A model generated the notes under the pieces. That model saw only the letters and a list, made by a program, of their open reading frames with translations, searched no databases and had not been told where the DNA came from. From Gymnogyps californianus (lineage: Eukaryota > Chordata > Aves > Accipitriformes > Cathartidae), in the NCBI RefSeq assembly GCF_018139145.2, contig NC_059481.1, positions 2,840,368-2,904,367 on the forward strand: 64,000 nucleotides of DNA, written 5' to 3'. Each line of letters opens with the position of its first letter. Position 1 is the stretch's first letter. The translations under genes and the position numbers were made by a program. Below are positions 36,301 to 45,691 of the stretch, in pieces.

Positions 36301-38353
36301 ACAGCCATAAAAGCTTTCCAACACTGGAGAAGACCAGAACAGCAATCTGGACAGAAAACGATTCATAAATCCTGGAAACGTAAATGATCTGCCTGCCAAT
36401 TCCAACGCGATGCTCCCGGCTCCAAGACCCACACGTGCCAGGAGCCTGCGCGGAGGGCTCCCCCGGCAATCCGGGCTGGAGGCGGGGGGGGAAGAGCATC
36501 CCCCTTCCCCACCCTGCTTGCAAAAGCAGTCTAAATCACCTAGAGTTTCCCCAAACTTTAGCAAATTACTGCCGTTTTATTGGGTGAACGATCATGTTGA
36601 AGCTTTTCAAACAAATTCACGCTGAGACCCACGTATCTTAACCAGAAGCGGTGGGTGGGACGGACGAGATACTTTGGGGTGAGAAAGCGTAGCTTCCTTT
36701 AGCAAAGAGTGCACCGGCCTGCAAAACTGCTAACTTCACCCGGGCAGGGAAGAAAAGACCCTAAAAAGTGGTTTTCTGTTCCCGGAGATCCAGCACAGGC
36801 TGACACTAGGCTGCCAAGGCACTTTTATGCGATGAAGGAATTTTACAGGTGCTTTAAAATTACTGTGTTAACATAAGGTGCCATTTTATTATATAGTATT
36901 AACAGCACAGTATTTTAGAACAATGTATACTTCTCTGAAACAGTATTTAAAAAAAAAAATTACAAGTTAGGACCGGAAGATTGAAGTGCAGATAGAGCTG
37001 TACTGAAATAAGTTGGGCATTTCCCCCTTGTTCACTGACCCTCACACCTTTTAGTGCGACTGATGAATATAAAAGCGACAAGTTAGAAAAGAAACATAAG
37101 GTGTTAGGTCATCCTTAAGCTACACTTTAGCACACGAAGCAGGTTTTGATTCCACTGGACAGCGCGGGAGACTTAAAAATCCGCGCACAGCTCAAGATGC
37201 CTTTGACAACTTGTTCCAGCGCTATTTGAAAGAAATTATTTTTCAGTTTTGTGCCATTTTAGTGGTCCAAATAAATGCATTTCTTCTGGGATGTGCCCTT
37301 TCCATCGGTGCCCTGAATACACGTGTTACTTGCACAAATAACGACTATTAAAACTCACTCCGAACCTAGGCCAGGAAAACGCAGAAAAGACAGTATTTAG
37401 TGAAGCAGGCACCAAGCGCGGCTGTATTTTTAAAGCTATCTGAACCCCAGGGCCAGCCTCCTGCCATCCCAGGAAAAAACCTAAAGTAGTTTTTACGGCT
37501 GTACAACAGCCCGAAGAATTAAAAAACCAGGGCTGAAATACCAAGTGCGAGTCTCTGACAAGTTCAAGGCACGACACCGCGCGGAGAGGACACGTAAAAA
37601 AGGATGCCAGCTTGCTATTAAAAACGCTTAAAAATTAACGCGTGCCAGAGGAGCTCTCCGGTTTCCATACACCTATACGTCGCTCCAACAGGTCCTTACG
37701 GATCGCTGCGCTGTTGAGCTGAAAAACTGCAATAGGGGCTCTCCGAAAAGCGACGGGGGAACCCTCAGCGATCCCGGGTGCCGCTTCGGCGGGGGCACGG
37801 GGAGCGGCCCGGTGCGAGGCGGGAGGCGCTGGCCGGGCTACGAGCCGGCGGAGGGGCGGCGGAGCGGGACCCCGCCGGGCGGCTATTCAGCGGCAAAAGG
37901 CTTTTAATAGCAACTCCTCCGGGAAGTTGGGGCGGGCGGACACCGGAGCCGGGGGAGCCCCGCGCCCCCCGCCCCGGGCTCCAGCCGGCTCTCGGGACAC
38001 CCCCCCCCCCCTCCCCAGGCCGGGCAGCGTGGGGAGGAGCTCCGGGGAGGAGCCCCGGCGGAGGATCCAGCGCGCAATGCGGCCGGTACCGGGGGCGTGC
38101 AATGCGGGAGAGAGCTCGCGGGGGGCGGTCCCGCCGCAGCCCGGGAGCGGCACCGGGCGGAGGGCGGGAGGAGGGGCGGAGGGAGGCGCCCGCCTCGCAG
38201 CGCGCCCAGCGGCCGCCGCACGCTCCGCCCGCCGCTCCCGCCATGCCGGGGCCGGGACACCCCCTCGCGCCCGGCGGGGCGGGGCGGGAGGACGCGCGAC
38301 CGCCCGCGCGGGCCGGGGCTCCCCGGGGAGCCGCGCCGCGGGCACCGGCCCCC

Positions 38354-38366
38354 CACACACACACAC
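38354..38366. repeat. (CA)n tract in the SIN3A CpG island
   Basis: Short CA run inside the probable first intron, next to the leader exon. Confidence 0.8.
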
Positions 38367-38493
38367 CCGCCGCCCCCCCACCCCGCCAGCGCGCGCGGCA
38401 CCGGCGCCAGGCCCCGCCCCCTACGGATCGCCGGAGGGGGCCGGCACCGGGCCTGGCGACCCCCCCCCCCTCCTCCCCCCTCCCCCCGGTTAC

Positions 38494-38760
38494 CTCGAAG
38501 CGGGCCCTGGCAGCGGCCGAGTCTCCCTCAGGGTCAGGGGGCGGCGGGGCCGCTGCGGGCCCCTCCCGGGCAGGCGGCGGGGGCGGGCTGTCCCCGGCGC
38601 GGTGAGGTGGGGGTGTCCCCGCGCCCCTCCTCCCGGAGGGGGGGGCGGGCGGGGGCGGCGCCGGGGCCCCGGGCGGGGGGAGGGGGGGCTCGGCGGGGCG
38701 GGGGGTAAGATGGAGTAACCGTCTCTCGGCCGCCGCGGCGGAGCGCTGCCCGCTTCTCTG
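38494..38760 (-). other. SIN3A: Probable SIN3A non-coding leader exon
   Basis: Within the CpG island the minus strand reads CCCGCTTCGAG|GTAACC, a good 5' splice site with its last exon base at 38494. Joining to 30566 would put a leader without any ATG upstream of the short uORF. Human SIN3A also starts with a non-coding exon. The 5' limit (about 38760) is a guess from the CCAAT boxes just upstream. Other first exons in this island are possible. Confidence 0.5.
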
Positions 38761-39177
38761 TTCCCCGGGAAATCCCGCCCCTCCCCGCGCAGGGGGGGAG
38801 CCCCGGACGCCCATTGGGCGGGCCGCACGCCCGTCAGTCCCACGGCCAATCGCCTCCTTGGACCCGCCCACCCCACCCTCCCCTATTGGCCGCGGCCCCC
38901 AGGAAGGGGATGTGGAGAGGAAGGGAGGGAAGAGGGGAGAGGGGGGGAGCGACCGCCGAAGAAAAATGTCCGTATAAGCAGCGCGCCCCGCCCCCGTCCC
39001 GCCTCCTCCGCTGCCCCATTGGCTGCGAACGAAAAGCGCCAGCCAACCGGCGGGCGGGCGGCGCGACCGTCACTGCGGGGAGCCCGCCCACGCGGCGGGA
39101 CTGGCCCCGCCTCCGACCGACGAGGCCCCGCCCCCTCTCTGGGGAGCCCTTTTGTGGAATGTTTACATCGGCCGCGG

Positions 39178-39243
39178 CCCGCGCGCTCGCGCGCGCGCGC
39201 TCCCTCGCGCGCGCGGCCCCCTCCCACTCACGGCGCGCGCGCA
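39178..39243. repeat. Alternating CG tracts
   Basis: Several GCGCGC blocks separated by short breaks, such as CGCGCGCTCGCGCGCGCGCG. This is the sequence type most prone to left-handed DNA. Confidence 0.8.
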
Positions 39244-39278
39244 CGTGCTCGCCGCCAGCCCCCGGGCCCCGCCGCCAA

Positions 39279-39302
39279 CACACCACACACACACACACAC
39301 CC
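39279..39302. repeat. (CA)n tract
   Basis: CA repeat followed by a C run, upstream of SIN3A. Confidence 0.85.
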
Positions 39303-39448
39303 CCCCCGCGCCGCCGGTTGGCGGCAAGAAGGGGGGGTTGGCGGCGGGGCCCGGGGGGGGGGCGCGGCGCGGCGCTGCCTTTTGTCCCCGACCCCTTCAC
39401 TTCCGGGATGGCAGCGCCCCACGTGGGGCGGGTCGGTTACACGTGGGG

Positions 39449-39490
39449 ACACACACACACACACTCACACACACACACGCACGCACGCAC
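39449..39490. repeat. (CA)n/(CACG)n tract
   Basis: CA repeat with one CT break, ending in CACG units. It begins four bases after a CACGTG E-box. Confidence 0.9.
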
Positions 39491-39609
39491 TGAGGTGGGG
39501 GGGGGGGGGAGGCGGCGGGAGAGGCCCGCGCGCCGCGGGGGCGTGCCCGCCGCCTCGCGGCCAATGGGGGTGGGGGGCGGGGCCGGCGCGGCGACCGCTC
39601 CCCCCCTTC

Positions 39610-39630
39610 TCACACACACTCACTCACTCT
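39610..39630. repeat. CACA/CACT tract
   Basis: CA repeat changing to CACT units, followed by a C run. Confidence 0.8.
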
Positions 39631-41213
39631 CTACCCCCCCCCCCTCCCGCCCCCCCGCGCCGTCGCGCGCTTCCCGCCGCGCGCTTCCCGCCGGCGGCCG
39701 TTGGGAGCGCGCGGGTCGCTCCTTCCCTCAGCCCGACGGCGGCGCCGGCGCCGGGCCTCCTCCCGCCCCCGGGAAAGCAAATCCCGGTCTGTCGTGAGGG
39801 GGGGGGGGGGGGAAGCAGCTGTTACATACCCTCAACGCGCAGGCGAGGAGCCCTGAATGGAGGGGAACTCCCCCCGGGGCGGATTGGCCCCGCGATGCCG
39901 ATCGTCACGGCCGGACCGCCCACCGGGGGGGGCGGCGAGGGAGAGGCCTCACCGTGGAGGGCGGGAGGGCGCTGACCCCCGGCCCTGCCGCAAACCCTGC
40001 CCCCGCGGGGGTGGGCGAGCGCTACCCAGTGCCCTCCGCCGTTGCTAAAACACGAGCTGGAGATGGGGCAGCGGCTGCGGGGGTTAATTTTTTTTTTATT
40101 ATTATTTTTTTTTTCCTTCTCCCGGGGTTTACAAAGTTGTGGAGGGAGTTGCTGGCTTCCCCTCTGCCGCAGGCACCGGCCCCCTGCCTGCCTGAAATCA
40201 AGGCTGGAGGAGCCAGGCCTGGCCTCGGATTAGCTGTCACCAGGCCTGCTGCTCGTCTGGTCATCCAGAGCACACTCAGGAGGGGGAAAAATAAAAATGC
40301 ACATGCTCTAAACTTCTACTTAAATACGTATTTCAAGCATCTTCACTCAAACAAGGAATAAGCTTATCTTTTTTTTTTTTCTTTCCAGCTGCTTTTCCCT
40401 TTCGCAGCTCTAACCCCCGGCCAGGGCAGGGAGCAGGCAGCCCCCGGGTGCTGCCAGGAGGCCAGGACATGCAGACACAGCAGAGGAGGATCTCTCTCAC
40501 CCCTTTGGCTGGGAGCTGCAGCTCGGTTTAGCTGCTGAAAGGTCTCTGGCCAGGGGTATTTGAACCTGCACGGGCTGCTGTGCCGCTGGAGATTGAGCCC
40601 GAGCCTAGGAAGCTGGTGGCAAAAAAAGCAGGAGGGCTGAGAAATGAAGCCAGTCTGTTTCCAAACTCCCAGGGCTCAACACGCGCTGGGCAAATTACAA
40701 GCACTAAAGTAATCGTAATTAGCGAGGCGGTGTGCATGCAGCCAAGAAACCCAGAAAGCCAAGTGAGACAGGTGGGCACAGGGCTGGCAACGCCACTTTG
40801 GGGTTTCCCTGCAGTGGCTTTAAATCCTGTTTCCAGCCTTGGCCAGCACTTTGGATTTCATTCTTGGGCTTGTTTGGGTTTAGGATGTCCCCGCTGTGAA
40901 TTTTGCCCGCGGTGACTGATCCCCAGCCCCGGGGCACTCAGGGGAAGGGGAGATGCTGCAGGCAGGGCAAGGCAAACCCGCTGCCTGCGCTCAGCGGCCC
41001 GTTTCTCCCACCGCTCTCCGAACACCGCAAGGTTTTACTTTCCGGTAACACTCGGCTCTGTGCGTGAAGTGGCCATTTCCACAGACATCCGTATTCCTGC
41101 TGCCGAGCGGGACCTGCTGGCACGGGGAGGAGGAGCGGATGGAACAAAACCTTGTGTCGTGCAAGAGGACTGAAAACTCTGGCTTTGACAAGAAACGCAG
41201 CCCTCGAAATAGT

Positions 41214-41214
<1 letters not shown>

Positions 41215-41246
<32 letters not shown>
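41215..41246. repeat. Poly(G) run of 32 bases
   Basis: Uninterrupted G32 on the plus strand, far longer than the other G or C runs in the window. Confidence 0.9.
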
Positions 41247-41247
<1 letters not shown>

Positions 41248-42984
41248 AATGAGTATTTGTGTTGTTTTCCCATGGAAAATGCTTACAACCCTTTCCTCTC
41301 CGCCTCCGGCGCAGATGGGATCTTCATCCCTCCCCAAAGGGAGCTGCCAAGGTCTACGACAGCGGCGTATCCGAGCAGTTCCCATTCAGAGCCGGCGTCA
41401 TCGGTGATCTCCCTCCCTCTCGTCTTCACCTAAGCACGGTTTTCTCCGGGTTAACCCTCTCCCTGGGCTGCCCTCAGGCTGAGCCCGAGGGGTGGAGGCA
41501 GCTGGAGAAATCCTCTGCCCCAGTCTTCTGCTGTCATCTCTCTGTCGAAGGCCACCAGACTGGTTAAAAAGCCCCAAACCTCAAGTTTAAAGTCCAAAAC
41601 CACTGACAGCTAATCTTATCACAAGAAGAGTTAAAAAGGGAAACATTTTAAAAGTCAAAAAAGAAAAAATAAGCTTAAAAAAAAAAAAAGTATATTAACA
41701 TGAACCTGAAGTGCCTTTTGATTAAACGCCCTCCAGTACCACGGTGCCTGGTATTCCTACCGTGACACTGACGGACATCGAGGACATGGGTCTCCTCGGA
41801 AACATTTCAGTTCTCTGTGCCCACATCGTACGGAATTAAGCTAGAAGGCGCGACCGCCTTTGCCCATGCCCACAGTGCGGGCTCGGTTGGGATTTCGCAG
41901 CCTGTGGAAGGGAGACAGGGGCCGGGCACACCCGTGGGGCCACGTGGGACGCTCGGCACCACCTGCAGCTTTTGGGTCCGGACCCGACACCTTGCTGAAA
42001 GCCCCGCTAAGCCAGGGAGAGCCACTGCCGACGGCACAGGCTTGAAAACAAGGCGCGAACACCCCCTTTCTGCACGGGTGCCAACAAGAAAGCCCAGCTG
42101 GGGTGAGGAACGTGTTTGGCAGCGAGGAAGAAGGGCCCCGGGATCCTTCCTCCTGAGGATGAGGGGCTCCCTCGGACGCTGGAGCCGCCCTGCAATGGGC
42201 GCTGGGAGGGAAACTCAAGGCCAGCCTGAGCTGGAGGAGCTGCTCTGCGGGTCAGACTGCGTGGGCTGATGCTGCTCGAGGAGCACAGCGGGGCAGAAAA
42301 TGGTACCTAGAAGAATGGGACACTGCAGCTGAAACAAAACCGCTCCGCAGGCAGGACGCGCACAGCTCCAGGGATGCTCAGAACGCCCACCTCTCACACA
42401 GCCACGGGCGCTGGAGCACGCATCCCTTAAAGACGGATGCCCTGCTGCCTCCGGTGTTTTTCCAGCCATCCAGCCCATGCGTTTGGCCCCGGTTTGGCAC
42501 GGCCAAGCCTGTCCACGCCTCGAGTGCAGGGGAAAGCTTCCCCCTCTGCCAGTCGCTGGCCTCCTTGGCTTTTTCAGACTCCAGCTGAGCAAACACAGGT
42601 GCTGCTCTTCCCACCCGCCGGTGTTTCCTCATGCCCGGGAGCCTCGCTGGGGCTGGCGGCTCTGCTCTGGGGCACGTGCTCTCCCACTGGCTCTAGGGCT
42701 TCATTTGCACCAACCACCTCTTTTCTTCCCTCGCACCGAAGCCTCAGGCTGCAGCTGCCACTCCGGGACTGGCATCGCTTGCACCCGAAGGCGCTGGGGC
42801 TGGCTGTCAGCCTGGGAGCCCGCGGGCAGCCCAGCCATGTTCGCCCCCAGCCGTGCCCACGTGTTTTTGTGCCCTACGCGCCTGTTCAGAGCAGGTCCGG
42901 CAGCACAGAAGCGATGCCCTCACCCCCAAATCCAGCAGCGAAATGCCTTTCCCCAACGCTGCCACTGTTCATCATCTTACAGCA

Positions 42985-42990
42985 TTTATT
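42985..42990 (-). terminator. PTPN9: Likely PTPN9 polyadenylation signal AATAAA
   Basis: Minus strand reads TTGTGCAATAAATGCTGTAA, the first canonical hexamer after the PTPN9 stop. ATTAAA at 43095-43090 is a weaker option. Confidence 0.5.
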
Positions 42991-44113
42991 GCACAATGCT
43001 CCCCAAGACGGGAAGACGGCGGACGCTCCCCAAACCACAGCTCTAGGTGCTGAGGAAATAACACCAGAAGTGCCCAACAACTCCATTCCTTTAATCTCCG
43101 CTTCCATCCCTTGAGTGTTACATGTAGCAGCAACGGGATCAAGTGCGTCTTGTTCAAATTAGCAGCCACCCATCCTTGTGCTGTTGACAGCATTTGCATT
43201 AGAGGCAAACCCTCCCAGCCACCCCAAAAATCACCGTGCCTCGTGAGGTGCAGGCAGCAGCAGGCAGATCCCGCGGCCGGCCCCGCTCGCTCGGCCTCCC
43301 CATCCAGGGCACGGCGCTGCCTCTCCAGCCGGGACCTGGCAGCTCCTTGCAGGCAGAGGTTTGGTTTCCTGGACTGCTCATCAGGGTGGCCAACACACCC
43401 TGGGCACTTCCTAAATAATTATTAATAAAAATAGATAGGAGGAAGGTGACAGCTGGAGAAAGGGACTATGCAAAGAAGAGGAGGCTCCAAAGAGCCCGTG
43501 GCTTGAAGCAGGACAGGAGATTGATGCTCCGGGGCTCGGCGAGGCCCTGGGAAAAGAGGTAGGAGCTCGGAGGGGGGCGGCTTGTCCCCCCGCCAGCTAA
43601 CAGGGCTGTGTACGGCACAGCCCATCTTGCTGCCTTCCCTCCTGCCATTATCTTGCCCGCCCAGGAAAGCTGCCTGCAGCCTGGTTTTCTCTTGCGGGGC
43701 CTCACCCAGGACAGGAGCGGGCTGGCCGGCTCTTACGGCTGCTGCTCTGAGCCCTCCAGCCCCATGCCAAGTCCTACCCCGTGCTCCCCGGCACGGCCCT
43801 AAACACAGCCCTGCACCCTCAAAGTGCTGGGGGGCTGCGGCAGGTCCGTGTGTCCCCAGGGATGGGGCCAGCTTGCTTTTGGGGACCGCGGGGTGTGCAA
43901 AGCCCTGAACTCCCTTCCCTCTCCTCTCCTGCCCCTGACCAACTCCACCGCGAGAGCTAAGAGGACTAGTCACTGGTAGTATATTTATATGTCGATACAA
44001 ATAAAAACAAAACAAAACCCAAAAAGTAACAACAACAAAAATGTTTCTCTGAACGAGAGCAAAACAGGAACATTTACAAATACTTCTGGCTCTGGCTTGG
44101 ATCAAGTTAATGT

Positions 44114-44118
<5 letters not shown>

Positions 44119-44143
<25 letters not shown>
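44119..44143. repeat. Poly(A) run of 25 bases (poly(U) in PTPN9 mRNA)
   Basis: A25 on the plus strand inside the PTPN9 3' UTR. Confidence 0.9.
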
Positions 44144-44144
<1 letters not shown>

Positions 44145-45108
44145 CCCAAAACAAAAAAACCTCAATCCCCCCCCCCAAGATTATAAAAAAATAAGAATAT
44201 ACACATTCAAAGAGCTTATTACAGTATAAAGTTACTGAGGCCCAGGCGCCGCCAGTCCCAGCTCCCCGGGCAGCACGGAGGGGCAGGGGGCCGGGGCGGT
44301 GGCGGGGGCCGGGGCAGCCGTCCCCGGCAGGCGCTGCTGCCCCAGAGGTCGGCTCGCTGCCTCTCGAGGCTTTTGGCTTTTTTTTTTTTGCTCAGGGCTT
44401 TTCCAGCCCGTGACTCACCGCAGGGCTGGGCCCGCGGGTTCCCACTGCCGGCTTGGGAAAGCCGGGCAACCTGGAGAGCCGGTCGGTCCCCGTCCGTCCC
44501 CATCACCTCGTACCTAGTGACTCCTGTGGCTGCGCCCCAAGGGGCGGGGGACGCCTGTGACTCCTCAGCCCCCGGCCAACGCGCCTGCCGCGGCCAAAAT
44601 CCTCCAGATCCTCCTCCCGGGAACAGAGCTGCCCTCTCCCAGCAGGAGACGAGGATGGGGAAGATGAGACAAGCAAAGGGGGGATACCGCCGAGCATCCC
44701 CGTGCCTCCCACGGGATGGGCATGGAAGTGGGTACCGGGTCCCAACACTGCCCGTGAGGAGCAGGGCAGGCAGGAAAGGGAAAAAAGGCGGCAGGGCGGG
44801 GGGAAAAGACAAGACAGAGCCAGGACCAAACTCACCGCTCCAGGGATCACAGCGGTGAGACAGCAGGACAGCAGGGACCCACAGGAGCTGCTAAAACAGG
44901 TGCTTGTATATATGTATCTATATAATAGCTGGGGTTGGGCACAGCGAGGATATATTATATACACACATACATACAGACACACAGACTTAGTCGCAGGCAA
45001 GACCCAAGTAGGCGCCTCTTCCTAAGCCCCAGGCCAGGACTGGAAATACATTTCCTAGGGCTTTGTAAAGCCCCTCTCTAGATACATTTTAGATGGTCCC
45101 AACAAAAA

Positions 45109-45138
45109 AAATAAAATAAAATAAAATAAAATAAAAAA
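45109..45138. repeat. (ATAAA)n pentanucleotide repeat
   Basis: Five ATAAA units in the PTPN9 3' UTR. They read UUUAU in the mRNA and so form an AU-rich stretch. Confidence 0.9.
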
Positions 45139-45464
45139 CCAACTCGAAGAGAAGAAAAACCACCTCCCCAAACAACCAAACCCCCCAACAGAAATACCGC
45201 GGAGAGGAGCGAGAGCCTCTGCCCGCGCCGTCCTCCTCCCCCCGGCGAGCGGCAGCCACCGTTTGGTTTGAATAAGGCACGGTTCGATAGCAGTGCTAAT
45301 ACTCGAGGACGGGCAGCTGCCTGCCGCCGACGGGCAGCCGCCTCCGCGCTCCGGCACCGCCGCCCCGACGGCTCTGCTGAGTCCCGGCGGGCGCGGAGGC
45401 GGCTCTGGCAGCCCCGGGAGAATGGGAAGGCGGAGGGGGGTTTTCTGCGGGGAGGCGGCGGGTC

Positions 45465-45691
45465 TCAGTGTCCCGGCGAGCTCTTCTCCTGGCCGGCCCG
45501 GCTGTGGTTGGCGAGCAGCAGGCCCTCGCGCTGGGCGTGCTCGAGGACGGCGGTGTAACAGAAGTAATACTGCTCGGGGGTCTGGATGCTGAAGGCGCGC
45601 TGGGTCCGCATGCGCAGCACCGTCTGGTAGATGTTCAGCGTGCCCACGTCCTGCAGCTGGGACAGGCAGATGTCCAGCGCGCAGAAGGTAC
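45465..45691 (-). CDS. PTPN9: PTPN9 coding exon 13 and stop (residues 514-588)
   Basis: Encodes TFCALDICLSQLQDVGTLNI through MRTQRAFSIQTPEQYYFCY, then a divergent tail ending KSSPGH and TGA (45467-45465). The tail after residue 565 differs from human. Confidence 0.96.

Larger units (their letters stand above)
37740..40030 (-). promoter_or_regulatory. SIN3A: CpG island and promoter of SIN3A
   Basis: More than 2 kb of CpG-dense DNA upstream of and around the probable SIN3A leader exon. Visible elements are CCAAT boxes (ATTGG 38813-38817, CCAAT 38846-38850, ATTGG 38885-38889 and 39018-39022), many GGGCGG/CCGCCC boxes, a GGGAAATCCC kappaB-like decamer at 38767-38776, and CACGTG E-boxes at 39242-39247, 39420-39425 and 39440-39445. 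There is no TATA box at a plausible start. Four CA microsatellites and alternating CG tracts lie in it. Confidence 0.75.
38761..42964. other. Upstream region of SIN3A and intergenic sequence to PTPN9
   Basis: The first 1.3 kb is SIN3A promoter CpG island. From 40.1 to 42.96 kb I see T-rich and A-rich tracts (40088-40117, 40370-40380, 41677-41688), a G32 run at 41215-41246 and otherwise unique sequence. No gene is supported on either strand. Confidence 0.65.
42965..45464 (-). other. PTPN9: PTPN9 3' UTR
   Basis: From the stop to the first canonical AATAAA on the minus strand (42990-42985), about 2.5 kb. It includes a TTTTA pentamer repeat, a poly(T) run in the mRNA sense, TA-rich stretches at 44908-44985 and a C10 run. 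A shorter UTR ending near 43.98 kb is possible, because the AU-rich part stops there. Confidence 0.5.

Noticed and set aside
35846..36523. 225-codon minus-strand frame in SIN3A intron 1
   Set aside because: Contains low-complexity T/N/K runs from a GT-rich tract, with no conserved motif and no fitting splice sites.
38767..38776. GGGAAATCCC as proof of NF-kappaB control of SIN3A
   Set aside because: A perfect decamer, but one 10-bp match in 2 kb of GC-rich promoter is weak evidence on its own. It is noted only as a motif.
37765..39975. Long open frames on both strands, up to 368 codons
   Set aside because: They lie in a CpG island, consist of Pro/Arg/Gly/Ala runs and overlap each other on both strands. 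High GC content removes stop codons by chance, and no family motif is present.
42437..43114. 225-codon plus-strand frame near the PTPN9 3' end
   Set aside because: No family resemblance and low-complexity composition. It overlaps the probable PTPN9 UTR end, with a second open frame in parallel.
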